DNA of 64,000 nt from Pseudomonas haemolytica (GCF_009659625.1 NZ_VOIW01000004.1:558001-622000); one strand, 5' to 3'; positions 30,501 to 40,003 are shown, numbered from the stretch's first letter. Numbers and translations: made by a program. The notes: generated from the letters alone by a model not told the origin.

Positions 30501-33500
30501 GTGGTGATGCTGGATTTCTCGCCGCCGTCGCGGGTTTCGTGCTTGATGCTGGTGTCGCTGGCGGCGATGAGGTTGAGGTCGCGGCCGGCGGTTAAATTAG
30601 CGTCGTTGCCAGCGGTGAGTGCGCCGCGGTTGGTGAGGTCGCGGCCGGCGTCGATGGCGAGGTTTTCGCGGGCGACGATGGTGCCGGCGCTGGTGTCGGT
30701 GAGGGTGCGCATGCCGACGCCGTCACGCACCTGGATGGCGGTGGTGTCGTTGGTGATGTCGCCTTTAAGCGCCGTGAGGCTGACTTGCTTGCCGCGGATT
30801 TCGCCGGCCATGGCGTTGCGGATGCTGTCTTGGGCCAGCAGGCTGAGGTTGTTGCCGGCCTCGACCAGGCCGCCGGTGTAGATAGTGCCGCTGCTGATGG
30901 CGGAGAGGTTGTTGCTGGCGCGCAGGGTGCCGACGTTGATCAGGTCGCCGCCGGTGACCAGGTTGAGGTCGCGGCCCTGGATAAGGCTATTGCCGCGCAC
31001 GTTGCGCGAGTCGGCCTGGGCCAGGTACAGCACCGGTACGAGGACGCTCTGGCCGTCGATGACGCGGTTTTCCATCCACACGATGTCGTGGGTCAGGGCG
31101 CCGACTTGCTGGCCGGTCAGTGCCACGCCGAGGCTCAGGCGCAGGGTGTCTTTGCTGGCCAGGCCGTTGTCCATCAGGTAGCGGAACTGGTCGGCGTCGC
31201 TGTACAGGCCACCGGCGAGGAAGCGTTGGCCGGTTTGCGCGAGCACGGCGTCACGGATCAGACGGGTTTCGTACTGGCCGTCACCGAGGCGGCGCCAGGC
31301 GTTGTCGGAGGTGTAGCCGAGCTTGCCGAGCATGTAGTCGGAGCTGAGGAAGCCTGATACGGAGGTGAACTCGGGGTTGGTCTCGATCAGGTAATGGCTG
31401 GTGGGGTCGGCGTTCTTGACGAACAGGCCGTACTCGCCCTTGGGCAGTTGGAAGGTCGGCGAGGTGGTGGGGTCGACCGGGGCGAAGGCGGTGCCGGTGT
31501 AGTCCACGGGCACGAAACCGCCGCCGGGGGCCACGCCCACGACGGGCAACACGCTGCCGGGCGCCTGGGCGCTCGGGTCGTTGGCGTGTTTGCTCAGGTT
31601 GATGTTGATGCCGCCAACCGGGATGCCGGTCTGGTCGTCGCCGAGGGTGCCGGTCAACTGCGCCAGGGTGTTGTTGTGCAGCGTGCCGTTTTGCAGGGTG
31701 CGGGCGACGTTGAGGTTGACCGTGCCGCCAGCTTGTAGGGTAGCGTCGTAGCCAGGGCCGCCGTTGTTGGTCCAGGTGGTGACGTCGCTTGTGTGGGCGA
31801 AAGGCCGGCTATTGGGCGAGCGGTTTTTCAGTTCTTCGAAGCGCGCCTTATCGAAATGCCCAGCCGCCGTGGCCGCATTGAACGCGGGAACGTCGACATA
31901 TTGCATGCGTTCAAACAAATCGTCGGAAACATGCCCTGGCGTGCTGATGACAAGCTTGCGCTGCCCCGTGCGCGTGGCGGCGCCCTGGTTGAGCAGGTCA
32001 CCGGCGGTGATGCTCAGGTCGCCATTGGCGGCCATCAGGCTGTAGCGGTTCTGCACATTGTCGCCTTGCACTAGCATGTTTTTGCCAGCCACCAGGCGTG
32101 CCGCTACCGAATCCTTGGTCGCCGCCTCAAGGTACGTCTCGTAGATGGTGATCTCGCCACGTTCCCAGTTGTCTTTCTCGCCGCAGTGCTGGTGACAGAT
32201 CCAACTCAAGCTGCCGGTGGTCAGCGTCTGCCCGAGTTCGAATTCATCTTTGGCGTTTTCGATGAAGCCCGCATTGATGCCGATCGAGCCTTCGCTTTCA
32301 ACGGTGCCGGAGCGGTTGCTGAACAGCACGGCACGCCCGCCATCCCGTGCGGCGAAGCTCAAGTTGCCTTTGCTGTAGACATCGCCATAGAGGTTGCTGA
32401 AACCATTGCTGCGCAAGGTCATGTCGCCGCCGCTGAACAGCAGCGTGTCGGCGGCGTTGGTGATGCCGTTGACTGCGGTGAGGTTCACTGCACCCTGGGC
32501 ACCGAGGGTGCCGCGGTTGTTGATTTGCGCGGCGGCGATATCCAGCTGCTGGCGGGCGGTGAGGAAGCCGAGGTTGTCCAGGGTGCCGCCGAGGGTCAGG
32601 CGGGTATTGGTGGCCGCCAGGCGGCCGCCGTTCTGGCTGAGGTTGTTGGCGGCGACGGTGAGTGTTTGCAGGGCCGAAACGCGGCCGCTGTTGGTCATCT
32701 CGCCGGTGGTGATGCTCACGTCACCGTCGCTGAGCAACTCGCCGCCGTTGTTCAGGCTCGCCACATCAAGGGTCAGGCCCTTGCCGCTGGCCATGCGGTC
32801 GCCGGCCTTGAGGGTCAGGCCCTGGGCGCTCTTGTAGGTGAGGACTTCGTTGAGTTGTACGCGGCCCAGGCCGTCGACGGTGCCGAACGCCCAGTCGGCG
32901 GTGCCCATGCCATTGATAGTGCCTTGGCTGCCGCTGAGGCTGGCGGTGTTGAGGCGAAACAGGCCGGTGCCGGCGTGCTGGATCTGACCGACCTGGTTGT
33001 TGAGGCTGGCGGCGTCGAGGCTGAACGCCTGGCTGCCGAATTCGAGGGTGCCGTTCTGGTTATTCAGCGCACCGCTGAGGTTGAGACTGCTGTCGGTGCC
33101 GCCCAGGGCGCGCAGTTGCCCGTTGGCGCTGTTGTCCAGGTTGCCGCCGTTGAGGCTCAAGCCCTGATTGGCTTCGATCAGGCCGCCCTGGTTAATGAGA
33201 GTATCGCGTGAGGTCAGGTTGAGTTGGTTGCCGCTGATCTGGCCGCCCGCGCTGTTGTCGAGGGTGGCGCCGCTGACGGTCACCTGCTCTTTGCCGAACA
33301 GTTTGCCGCCTCGGTTGGCCAAGGCTTCGACGGTCAGTTGCAGGTTGCCAACCAGGCTTGCCATCAGGCCGTCGCTGGCGTTGTCGAGCGTGTCGGCAGT
33401 GACGGTCAGGCTGTCGCCCTGCACGGTGCCGCCCTGGTTATCCAGGCGGGCGGTGTGCAGTTCGGTAAGGGCGCCGCCGCTGAGGATCAGACCTTTGCGG

Positions 33501-35941
33501 TTGCTCACGTCCTGGCCGCTGTAGCTCAGGCCCCCGGCGCCGGCCAGCAATTGGCCGCCGTCGTTGTTATTCAGGTGTTGGGCGGCGATATCCAGACGCT
33601 TGCCACGCAGGGTGCCACCGTCGTTGTTAAGGGTGGTGAGTTGCTTGACCAATACGCTGCGTTCGCCCGCGTCGATCTGGCCGCCGACGTTGGTCAGCAG
33701 GTCGCTGACATTGAGCACCACGTCGCCGCCATCGCTGACCAGCGCGCCCTTGTTGCTGTTGTTGAAGCTCTGCGCCGTCACCTCGACGGTTTGTCCAAGC
33801 AGAATGCCGGCGCTGTTGTCGAAACGCTCGCCGCGCAGTTGCAGCAGGCCTTCGCTCTGGATGCGGCCCTGGGTATTGAGCAACTGGCCCGGGCCGTTGA
33901 GCAGCAGGCTTACGCCCTGGGCGCCACCGGCCAGCAGGCCGGCGTTGCGGTTGTCGAGGCCGGAGGCGCGCACGTCGAGCCCATCCCCCAATACGCGCCC
34001 GGCGCGGTTGTCGACGTCACCACCGGCGACGTCGAGCAGCAGTTGCTTGCCGACGATCACGCCGCCTTGGTTATCCAGGTTCGCGGCGTGCAGTTCGATA
34101 TCGCCCTGCCCGGCCTGTAAACGGCCCTGGGCATTGTTGAGCTGTTGCGCGGCGGTGAGGGTCAGCTTGCCGCTGTCGGCGCTCAGTACGCCGCCTGCGT
34201 TGCTGCTGAGGTTGCCCGCCTTGACGTTGAGGTCTGTGCTGGCCTGGGCGAAACCCTGGTTGTTGTTGAAGCTGTTGTTGACGGTGAGGTTGAGCGCGCC
34301 GCCGTCGGCCTGGATCAGGCCCTTGAGGCTGTTGTCGAGGTCGCTGGCGTTGACTGTGGCGGTCTTGGCGACCAGCACGCCGTTCTGGTTATTCAGCTTG
34401 CCGGCGTTGACGCTCAGGTCGTTGGCGATGACCTGGCCACCCCTGTTGTTCAGGTCGGCACTGCTCAGCACCAGGCTGCCACCGGCCATTTCGATGCGGC
34501 CTTGGCGGTTGTCCAAGGACGCGCTATTCAGCGTTGCGGCCTGGCCTTCGCCGAAGCGAATCAGCCCGCCGAGGTTGACGATGGCCGGCGAGCTGATCGC
34601 CAGGCTTTGTTCGCCAAACAGACGTGCGCTGGCACCTTGGTTGGTCAGTTTGGCGCTGCTGACCTCGACAGTCTTGGCCTGGATGATCGCGCCCTGGTTG
34701 GTCAGCGCCTGCGCGGCGGTAATCGCCAAGGCACGGCTGGCCAGCAGGTTGCCGCTGGTGGTGACGGTCTGCGCATTCACGACCAAGTCGCCGATGGCGT
34801 TGCGGCTGTTGTCGGGCGCAACGCCGGCTTCGATGATGCCCGGGTTGGTCAGCGTGGCCGCGTTGAGTTCGATGCGTTGGCCGGCGGCCACGCTTTTCTG
34901 GTTGACCAGGGCTTGGGCGCTGGTGACCTGCACATTGCCCGTGGCGTAGACCTTATCGGTCAGGTCGACGTTCTGCGCGGTGACCTTGACGTTACCGCTG
35001 GCCGCCGCCTGCGCCATGCTCAAGCGCCCATTGGCATCAAGCTGGATATCGCCGCCACTGGCCGCCAAGGTGCCGTCGAGCTTCACGCCCACACCGGCTT
35101 CGGTACCGACCAGCTTGATCGCGCCGGCATACATGCCGCCCAGGGCCGAGGAGTCGATCGCCAACTCGGGTTTAGCGCTGCCGTCGTCGGCGCGGGCGGT
35201 GGCTTTCAGGGTTTGCGCATCGACGTCGTTGCGGCCAGCAATCACGTTCAGTTCGCGGGCGTTGATCTGCGCGTTGATCTTGGCCGAGCGGGTAATGATG
35301 TCGAAGCGCTCGACGTTGCTGGCGTTCAGGCCCTCGCCGTCGATGGTCACGGCGCCGCCATCGACCTGGTAGCGCTGCAACTGGCCGTTCTGGTCGATCA
35401 CCGGTTTGCCGGTGGTCAGGGTGACGTTCGGGGTGTTGATAAAACCGCAACCGCTGCAGGTGATGCCGTACGGGTTGGCAACAATGACCTTGGCCGACTG
35501 CCCCGCCACTTCGGTGTAGCCGCGCAATTGGCTGCGGCTACCGCCGTTGACTTCGTTGAGGATGACGCTGGCCGCGCCGCCCTTGAGGTTGGGGTTGCCG
35601 ACGATGTAGCCGCCCAGTTGGGTGTTGACCATGGCGCCGTTGGCGTTGTTGAGGATCACGCCGTTGGGGCCGACGTTGTAGTCCTTGTACTGGTTATGGG
35701 ACAAGCCAGCGCCGTTCGGCGTGGCGATGTTCACCACCGGTACGCCATTGCCCGCCTGGCCGACCGTAGTACCCGGCGCACTGACCACGATACCTTCGGC
35801 CTGGGCCAGCAGCGGCTGCCAGAACAGCGCGTTGGCCAGGATCAGCACCAGCCCGCGCTTGGGCAGGCCGAAGAACGCGTCGCGCGGCTTCAGGGCAGCA
35901 GAAGGTTGGCGGGCCAGGAAGGCAAATTGGCGAACATCCAT
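27557..35941 (-). CDS. cdiA: CdiA/FhaB-type two-partner secretion toxin, 2794 aa, AHH-nuclease tail
   Basis: A giant exported effector of contact-dependent inhibition. Residues 1-50 are an extended signal (MDVRQFAFLARQPS ... WQPLLAQAEG). The TPS domain (about 50-300) has the NPNL (VGNPNLKGG) and NPYG (VANPYGITCSGCGF) motifs that CdiB recognises. A long array of hemagglutinin repeats follows (LDNRQGRIEMAGG, LNNQNGVLVAK types, about 340-1050), a region with KGEYGLFVKNADPTSHYL (about 1500), a second repeat block, DUF637-like segment near residue 2020-2130, a pretoxin region (NYLNHEENQERWAAKK, about 2408) and DFIPVYGDAKGFYEAEDPFDYA, and the nuclease: HHICTNKC (about 2692), ENLVAVPGHRGPHPIEYHQY, the HH...N...H...H pattern of AHH nucleases. 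cdiB precedes it by 31 bases; the immunity gene follows at once. Confidence 0.9.
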   Translation of the reverse strand: MDVRQFAFLARQPSAALKPRDAFFGLPKRGLVLILANALFWQPLLAQAEGIVVSAPGTTVGQAGNGVPVVNIATPNGAGLSHNQYKDYNVGPNGVILNNANGAMVNTQLGGYIVGNPNLKGGAASVILNEVNGGSRSQLRGYTEVAGQSAKVIVANPYGITCSGCGFINTPNVTLTTGKPVIDQNGQLQRYQVDGGAVTIDGEGLNASNVERFDIITRSAKINAQINARELNVIAGRNDVDAQTLKATARADDGSAKPELAIDSSALGGMYAGAIKLVGTEAGVGVKLDGTLAASGGDIQLDANGRLSMAQAAASGNVKVTAQNVDLTDKVYATGNVQVTSAQALVNQKSVAAGQRIELNAATLTNPGIIEAGVAPDNSRNAIGDLVVNAQTVTTSGNLLASRALAITAAQALTNQGAIIQAKTVEVSSAKLTNQGASARLFGEQSLAISSPAIVNLGGLIRFGEGQAATLNSASLDNRQGRIEMAGGSLVLSSADLNNRGGQVIANDLSVNAGKLNNQNGVLVAKTATVNASDLDNSLKGLIQADGGALNLTVNNSFNNNQGFAQASTDLNVKAGNLSSNAGGVLSADSGKLTLTAAQQLNNAQGRLQAGQGDIELHAANLDNQGGVIVGKQLLLDVAGGDVDNRAGRVLGDGLDVRASGLDNRNAGLLAGGAQGVSLLLNGPGQLLNTQGRIQSEGLLQLRGERFDNSAGILLGQTVEVTAQSFNNSNKGALVSDGGDVVLNVSDLLTNVGGQIDAGERSVLVKQLTTLNNDGGTLRGKRLDIAAQHLNNNDGGQLLAGAGGLSYSGQDVSNRKGLILSGGALTELHTARLDNQGGTVQGDSLTVTADTLDNASDGLMASLVGNLQLTVEALANRGGKLFGKEQVTVSGATLDNSAGGQISGNQLNLTSRDTLINQGGLIEANQGLSLNGGNLDNSANGQLRALGGTDSSLNLSGALNNQNGTLEFGSQAFSLDAASLNNQVGQIQHAGTGLFRLNTASLSGSQGTINGMGTADWAFGTVDGLGRVQLNEVLTYKSAQGLTLKAGDRMASGKGLTLDVASLNNGGELLSDGDVSITTGEMTNSGRVSALQTLTVAANNLSQNGGRLAATNTRLTLGGTLDNLGFLTARQQLDIAAAQINNRGTLGAQGAVNLTAVNGITNAADTLLFSGGDMTLRSNGFSNLYGDVYSKGNLSFAARDGGRAVLFSNRSGTVESEGSIGINAGFIENAKDEFELGQTLTTGSLSWICHQHCGEKDNWERGEITIYETYLEAATKDSVAARLVAGKNMLVQGDNVQNRYSLMAANGDLSITAGDLLNQGAATRTGQRKLVISTPGHVSDDLFERMQYVDVPAFNAATAAGHFDKARFEELKNRSPNSRPFAHTSDVTTWTNNGGPGYDATLQAGGTVNLNVARTLQNGTLHNNTLAQLTGTLGDDQTGIPVGGININLSKHANDPSAQAPGSVLPVVGVAPGGGFVPVDYTGTAFAPVDPTTSPTFQLPKGEYGLFVKNADPTSHYLIETNPEFTSVSGFLSSDYMLGKLGYTSDNAWRRLGDGQYETRLIRDAVLAQTGQRFLAGGLYSDADQFRYLMDNGLASKDTLRLSLGVALTGQQVGALTHDIVWMENRVIDGQSVLVPVLYLAQADSRNVRGNSLIQGRDLNLVTGGDLINVGTLRASNNLSAISSGTIYTGGLVEAGNNLSLLAQDSIRNAMAGEIRGKQVSLTALKGDITNDTTAIQVRDGVGMRTLTDTSAGTIVARENLAIDAGRDLTNRGALTAGNDANLTAGRDLNLIAASDTSIKHETRDGGEKSSITTDVKNLAASVTAGGNLNMQAGQDVNIIGSTATAGKDLNIAAGRDLNIASVSDIHNVEGKEKHGKKRIKTSDDQTTQVASVLTAGGDFVSQAGRDTTIVASRISAGNEAYLYSGDKLSLLAAQNSTYSLYDMKEKGGWGAKKTKRDEVTRVTNVGTEIKTGGDLSLVSGGDQLYQRARLKSGKDLAITSGGAVTFEAVKDLHQESHEKSKGDLAWTSAKGKGNTDETLRQSELVAQGELAIKAVDGLKIDVRQVNQNTVSQTIDAMVQADPSLAWIKQMEQRGDVDWREVKELHDSFKYSNSGLGAGAQIVIAIIVTYFTMGAASGAIAAAGTGTSMAGATAAATATSAAGWANAAGSVVLAGMASNGAISTINNRGNLGAVVKDVTSSDAMRGYVVSGVTAGLTAGFYDDWTSTQTGTTTALPNSGAVTSASPLSTWQGVGQFTANQVLQNGTSAILTKALGGEASFGDALQSSLANAFAAYGFNMIGDVSKNRFADGGITKIGLHALMGGLAAEAAGGDFRTGALAAGVNEALVDSLAKQYASMPEDKRKSLLVMSSQLIGVLAASVDSDADGESLQTGAWVAGSSTQYNYLNHEENQERWAAKKKCQGGDSAACGRADALDALDKSRDLALTTACSANGAGATCRSLRREASEAARSLVVARFGPEAKEQAKQIDQNKELAAYSIEAELRSIKQVDSPIALAQTKRLAEQLAEFGSDFIPVYGDAKGFYEAEDPFDYAMASIGLIPGAGDAAQKVLGKAKKLYLEGKVAESADLVEGLSKELSASNLKAAGEIPSSKPLALPSPEFNVPVDYLLSRNADGTATVTGPRGGVYNSTGRYTAEGKPVYRDNSGGYVTLDEGRVSVPAPVNYESIPIHHICTNKCTSGANGQIAWTKEYQQFFDGADLNINRATENLVAVPGHRGPHPIEYHQYVFGSLEQATRGLAPGTPAYKSAVTRTLEGIKSEAVIVGSEVNKWLTRD

Positions 35942-35972
35942 TGTCAGTTTCTCGTTGCAGCGGGGCGTTGAA

Positions 35973-37694
35973 TTACAGGAAGAAATCCATGCGGAAGTAG
36001 ATCGGCGCTTCGCGCTCGGTGACTACACCGGGTCTTTCCAAGGAGTGGGCAAAGGTCACGCTGGTGCTGACGTTTTTGCCACGGGCGAACAGCTCCAGGG
36101 AGTTGCTGGACACCCGGCCATGGACGTTGTCGTTGTAACGGTCATTGCTGATCACGCCCTGGTCGTAGCCGACGCTGGCGCCGTATTCGGCGAAGGCCGG
36201 GCGCATCCAGTCGAGGGTCACCGGGCGCGCCCAGCGCACCTCGTTGCGCCAGTAGCCGCCGCTGTCGCCGGTCAGCAACTGGTCCTTGAAACCGCGTACC
36301 GAGGCCGAGCCGCCGAGGCTCATGCGCTGGGGCGAGAACAGGATGTCTTCGCTGCGTTGGCCGGTGGCCAGGCTGCTGAAGCTGAACGACTCGCCCCACA
36401 GGCTGAAGGGTTGCAGGTAACTGACGGTGGCGGTGTATTTGCGGTAGCGCGAGTTCGGTTGGCGCCCGCCGTAGGGGTCGCGCTCATCTTGAGATTGGGC
36501 GTCGAGCAGGCCGATGCCGCTTTGCATACCCAGGTCCACGTTGACGAAGGCATTGCCGATACGCCGCCCGTGGTTCACGCCCAGTTGCAGTTCGCTGAGG
36601 CGATTGCTGCTGGGCGCGGTGCGCACGTCGAGGACGTAGTTATTGGTGCGCAAGTGCGCCAAGCCGACATTGACCGAGGTCTTGCTCACGTCATCGCGAT
36701 GGATCACTCGCTCGGCGCGCAGTTGATGGTTCTGGTTGTCGCCGTTCTGCTTGTATTTGTAGTCGTCGGTCACGCCGTAGGTGCGGTAGTCGCTCTCGCT
36801 GTAGGTGTAGCTGAAGTTCCACCAGCCCCACGGCACGTTGTAATAGAGCATGGTGTTTTTCGAGGTTTTCTGGTGGTCGCTGATGGCGTCATGGCCGCCG
36901 CGTAGCATGAGCTGGTCGCCCAGGCCGAGGGGGCTGTCCCACTCAAGGCCGGCGCCCCATTGCTGTTCACCGGTGCTTTTCTGCCCGTCGTTATTGCGCG
37001 ACAGGCTGGCGCGCCAGGGCTTTTGCGCGGTGTTCTTGACCACCACGTCGCTGCCGCCGACTTGCTTGCCGGGGGTCAGCTCCATTTGCGCCTGTTTGGA
37101 CGGCAGGCGGTTGAGCTGGTCCACCAGTTGCTCGATCTCGCGCAGGTTCAGTGCCTCGCCGACCTTGCCGGGAAAGGCCATGGCCAGTTCGCGCTCGGTC
37201 ACCGTGCTGCCTTCGGCGCTGCGCAAGGCTTCGAGCTTGCCTTCCACCACCAGCACTTGCAGATGGCCGCTGGAGAGGTCTTGTTGTGGCAAGTAGGCGC
37301 GGCTGGTGACGCGGCCTTTGCCGAGGTAGTAGTCGGTGATGGCCTTGAGCAATTCGTTGAGCTGCGTCACGCCCAGGCACTGGCCGATATAGGGCTTGAG
37401 CAGGCGCTCGCGGTCGGAGGCCGGCAGGCTGTCGGCGCCCTTGAGTTCGATGTCTTTGATCGGGAAGCAGCGAGTGTCGGCAGGCGTTGCCGGGGCTTGG
37501 GGCTTTTGCGCTTTACCGGGCAGGTCCTGAAGTTCCTGGAGGCGTCGCTGTTGCTCTTCGAGCAGGCGGTTTTGCCGGTCGCGGATCAGGTCTTGGTCCC
37601 CAGGCGTGGGGGCGGCGAACGCGCTGTTCTGGCTCAAGCAAGTGAACAGGAACGTGCAGAGCAATAACCGAGTCCGTGGCAGTAACGAAGACAT
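35973..37694 (-). CDS. cdiB: CdiB/ShlB/FhaC-type outer-membrane transporter
   Basis: The outer-membrane partner that exports CdiA. ATG 37694 begins the signal peptide (MSSLLPRTRLLLCTFLFTCLSQNSAFA), giving 573 aa, the usual size; the open frame upstream to 37763 is ignored. An N-terminal coiled plug helix (RDRQNRLLEEQQRRLQELQ) is followed by POTRA 1 (CFPIKDIELKGADSLP ... LKPYIGQCLGVTQLNELLKAITDYYLGKG) and POTRA 2 (GHLQVLVVEGKLEALR ... LNREIEQLVDQLNRLPS region). The barrel contains the conserved SVRGFK motif (GGSASVRGFKDQLL) and ends in RMDFFL with terminal hydrophobic residues. It lies immediately before cdiA in the same direction. Confidence 0.9.
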   Translation of the reverse strand: MSSLLPRTRLLLCTFLFTCLSQNSAFAAPTPGDQDLIRDRQNRLLEEQQRRLQELQDLPGKAQKPQAPATPADTRCFPIKDIELKGADSLPASDRERLLKPYIGQCLGVTQLNELLKAITDYYLGKGRVTSRAYLPQQDLSSGHLQVLVVEGKLEALRSAEGSTVTERELAMAFPGKVGEALNLREIEQLVDQLNRLPSKQAQMELTPGKQVGGSDVVVKNTAQKPWRASLSRNNDGQKSTGEQQWGAGLEWDSPLGLGDQLMLRGGHDAISDHQKTSKNTMLYYNVPWGWWNFSYTYSESDYRTYGVTDDYKYKQNGDNQNHQLRAERVIHRDDVSKTSVNVGLAHLRTNNYVLDVRTAPSSNRLSELQLGVNHGRRIGNAFVNVDLGMQSGIGLLDAQSQDERDPYGGRQPNSRYRKYTATVSYLQPFSLWGESFSFSSLATGQRSEDILFSPQRMSLGGSASVRGFKDQLLTGDSGGYWRNEVRWARPVTLDWMRPAFAEYGASVGYDQGVISNDRYNDNVHGRVSSNSLELFARGKNVSTSVTFAHSLERPGVVTEREAPIYFRMDFFL

Positions 37695-37840
37695 GTTCGA
37701 TCCATCGAAAATCAAAGGCCGGCAAACTAACATCGAACTTCCAGCTAGCCTAGAAACTGGCAAAGTTGGAATTTTTGATGAGTTAGTTATCCAAGCTATT
37801 GATTAATAAATACAATTTTTTATCAAAAGAGTTTGAGGCG

Positions 37841-37855
37841 ATCACTTGAAGTGAT
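37841..37855. promoter_or_regulatory. Palindrome upstream of cdiB
   Basis: ATCACTT-G-AAGTGAT, a perfect odd palindrome with 7-bp arms, 147 bases upstream of the cdiB start in AT-rich DNA. A regulator-binding site is plausible; the regulator is unknown. Confidence 0.4.
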
Positions 37856-38061
37856 TATTCCGACAAGCGGCAACTGTTTTGATGGCGATTCGACGAATGA
37901 CTTTTGAATAGCCATTATTTAGCCATCAAGTTCTCGTCGAGTTAGGTTAGTACCGGGGAATGGAGAAAAGTTCGCGGGAGTTTTGTGAATTGGATCCCAT
38001 TTATCGGAATTTCGACGATAGGGTTGAACCACCGCAACCTATGGGGTGGGCAAATATCAAT

Positions 38062-38151
38062 TGTGGGAGGGGGCTTGCTCCCGATCGCGGTGTATCAGTC
38101 ATATACATGGTGACTGACACTCTGCTATCGGGAGCAAGCCCCCTCCCACAT
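38062..38151. repeat. REP doublet (REPIN-like)
   Basis: TGTGGGAGGGGGCTTGCTCC and its inverse GGAGCAAGCCCCCTCCCACA, 90 bases end to end, just downstream of pgaD. Confidence 0.88.
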
Positions 38152-38175
38152 TGGATACTCGTAGCAGTGAGAATG

Positions 38176-38658
38176 TCAGCCTATACCCTTGTCTTTTTCT
38201 GCGCCGGGTACCAGGGTCAGGCCGGGGCGCTCGACGTCGCGGGAGACATGGGACTTCACGTCTTCCACGCCGCCCTCCTCGTCGTTGTGAATCACCAGCA
38301 CGCCGGGTTTGCGAAACTGCTCCAGGTGGCCGTCTTCCAACTTGAAGCTTTCGCTCAAGTGCTTGTCACTCAGGGCATTGGCCTCGGCGCGGCGCTGGGC
38401 AAATTTACGTCCGCGACGTTGCTGATAACGCGCCCAACTGATCAGGATCAGCGCATTGAACAGGGCGATCCACAGGTAGATCTGCAAGGTGTTGAGCGCG
38501 GCAAAAATCGGCGCCTCGATGCGTGGGCCGCCATGGGTTTCGAGCATGGCGTTGATCCCACGTGCGAGCAGCCAAACCAACCCGCCCCAGGCCAGCAGGG
38601 TCAGCAGCACATCGATGATCCACATCAGCGTGTTTTGGCGAGTTCTGACCAGTTTCAT
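38176..38658 (-). CDS. pgaD: PgaD, partner of the PNAG synthase
   Basis: A 160-aa inner-membrane protein; ATG 38658 (MKLVRTRQNTLMWIIDVLLT) is chosen because it follows the pgaC stop by 2 bases and begins the first helix. Two membrane helices (MWIIDVLLTLLAWGGLVWLLA and LQIYLWIALFNALILISWARY) precede a cytoplasmic tail, as in PgaD proteins, which stabilise PgaC and, in enterics, respond to cyclic di-GMP. The last gene of pgaABCD. Confidence 0.85.
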   Translation of the reverse strand: MKLVRTRQNTLMWIIDVLLTLLAWGGLVWLLARGINAMLETHGGPRIEAPIFAALNTLQIYLWIALFNALILISWARYQQRRGRKFAQRRAEANALSDKHLSESFKLEDGHLEQFRKPGVLVIHNDEEGGVEDVKSHVSRDVERPGLTLVPGAEKDKGIG

Positions 38659-38660
38659 GC

Positions 38661-40001
38661 TCACGCCTCCTCTTCGGCAGGTTTGATACCGCGATCCGGG
38701 CTGACCCAGCGTGCGCGCTTCTGGTGCTGGTTGAACAGCACTTTGGGAAAGCTGACCAGGGTGGTCAGCAGGCTGACCAGCCAGAACACCATCGGGTACC
38801 ACACGGTCCAGAACAGGGTTTTCCACAGGTCTTTTTCGTAGCGCCGGTCGATCAGGATGCTCACCGCAAACTGCAGCAGGCACACCATCGCCAGCACCAG
38901 GCCGGTAAAGGCAGGCGGCACCAACGAGTCCACGGTAATCGCCGCTGGCAGCGTGACGAATTTACCCACGGCCCAGAAGATCACCGAGAGCAGGAAGGTG
39001 AAGGCCCAACCGGTGGACAGGCAGTATTCGAACAGCAGCGGCCACAGGTAGCGATGACGCCATTGCCAGATGCCACGGATATTCTTGAACAGCACTTCGG
39101 CGCCGCCCTGGGCCCAGCGCAGCCGTTGTTTCCACAGGCCGCCAACGGTTTCGGGCATAAGGATCCAGCACAGTGCGCGCGGCTCGTAGAAGATCGACCA
39201 GTGGTCGAGCTGCAGCTTCCAACTGACATCGATGTCCTCGGTGATCATGTCGGTGCTCCAGTAGTCGATGCGGTCCAGCGCCTTCTTGCGGAACGCCACC
39301 ACCACACCCGAGACCGTGAAGATCCGCCCGAACACCCGCTGGGTACGCTTGATCAAGCCGATGATCGAGGAGAACTCGCCCACCTGTACCCGGCCGATCA
39401 GGGTCGAGCGGGTACGGATACGTGGGTTGCCGGTCACGGCGCCCAGGCGCGGGTTGTCGAGCATCGGCGCAACCATGTAGGCCGCCGCGTTTTTGTCGAG
39501 CAAGGCATCGCCGTCGATGCACACCAGGTATTCGCTGCGGGCGGCCACGGCGCCCATGCGCAGGGCCACGGCCTTGCCCTGGTTCTGTGCCAGGTGCAGC
39601 ACGCGCAGGCGTGGGTGTTGCAGCGCCAGGGCATCAAGCACTGCGGCGGTGTTGTCGCTGGAACCGTCGTTGACCGCGATCACTTCGATGTTCGGATACA
39701 ACTGGCCGAGTGCCGCATCAATGGTTTCGGCGGCGTTATCACCCTCGTTGTAGCAAGGGATGATGATCGAGATCAGCGGCTCGCCGGCCAGGGTCGGCGC
39801 GGGCGTATCTTCCTTCCACGGCCAATGGCGCTCCCAGTGCAGCCAGAAGTACAGGCCTCCGGCGATCCACAGTGCCGACATGAACAGCGGGTAGAAGAAC
39901 ACGAAGTCCATCAGGAACTGCCCGGTGACCAGGAAGATCAGGCCCAGGGGCAAGCCCAGCACCAGCGCCAACACGAATAGAGCCAGGATTCTGTCAAACA
40001 T
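38661..40001 (-). CDS. pgaC: PgaC, poly-beta-1,6-N-acetylglucosamine synthase
   Basis: A processive GT2 glycosyltransferase of 446 aa that polymerises UDP-GlcNAc and passes the chain across the inner membrane. ATG 40001 overlaps the pgaB end. Two N-terminal helices precede the catalytic domain: IIIPCYNEGDNAAETIDAAL, VNDGSSDNTAAVL, CIDGDALLD (DxD-like), TEDIDVSWKLQ and the QxxRW motif in KQRLRWAQGGAEV. Three C-terminal helices follow. The length fits PgaC/IcaA. The gene is between pgaB and pgaD in the standard order. Confidence 0.93.
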   Translation of the reverse strand: MFDRILALFVLALVLGLPLGLIFLVTGQFLMDFVFFYPLFMSALWIAGGLYFWLHWERHWPWKEDTPAPTLAGEPLISIIIPCYNEGDNAAETIDAALGQLYPNIEVIAVNDGSSDNTAAVLDALALQHPRLRVLHLAQNQGKAVALRMGAVAARSEYLVCIDGDALLDKNAAAYMVAPMLDNPRLGAVTGNPRIRTRSTLIGRVQVGEFSSIIGLIKRTQRVFGRIFTVSGVVVAFRKKALDRIDYWSTDMITEDIDVSWKLQLDHWSIFYEPRALCWILMPETVGGLWKQRLRWAQGGAEVLFKNIRGIWQWRHRYLWPLLFEYCLSTGWAFTFLLSVIFWAVGKFVTLPAAITVDSLVPPAFTGLVLAMVCLLQFAVSILIDRRYEKDLWKTLFWTVWYPMVFWLVSLLTTLVSFPKVLFNQHQKRARWVSPDRGIKPAEEEA

Positions 40002-40003
40002 GA

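Larger units (their letters stand above)
37695..38175. other. Intergenic region: cdiB promoter and REP doublet
   Basis: About 480 bases. The part at 37740-37960 is AT-rich and should carry the leftward cdiBAI promoter, with a palindrome at 37841-37855. A REP doublet (38062-38151) lies next to the end of pgaD. No gene was seen. Confidence 0.55.

Noticed and set aside
34145..35971. 608-codon plus-strand frame opposite cdiA
   Set aside because: It mirrors the repeat structure of the hemagglutinin gene; composition and lack of start signals show a shadow frame.
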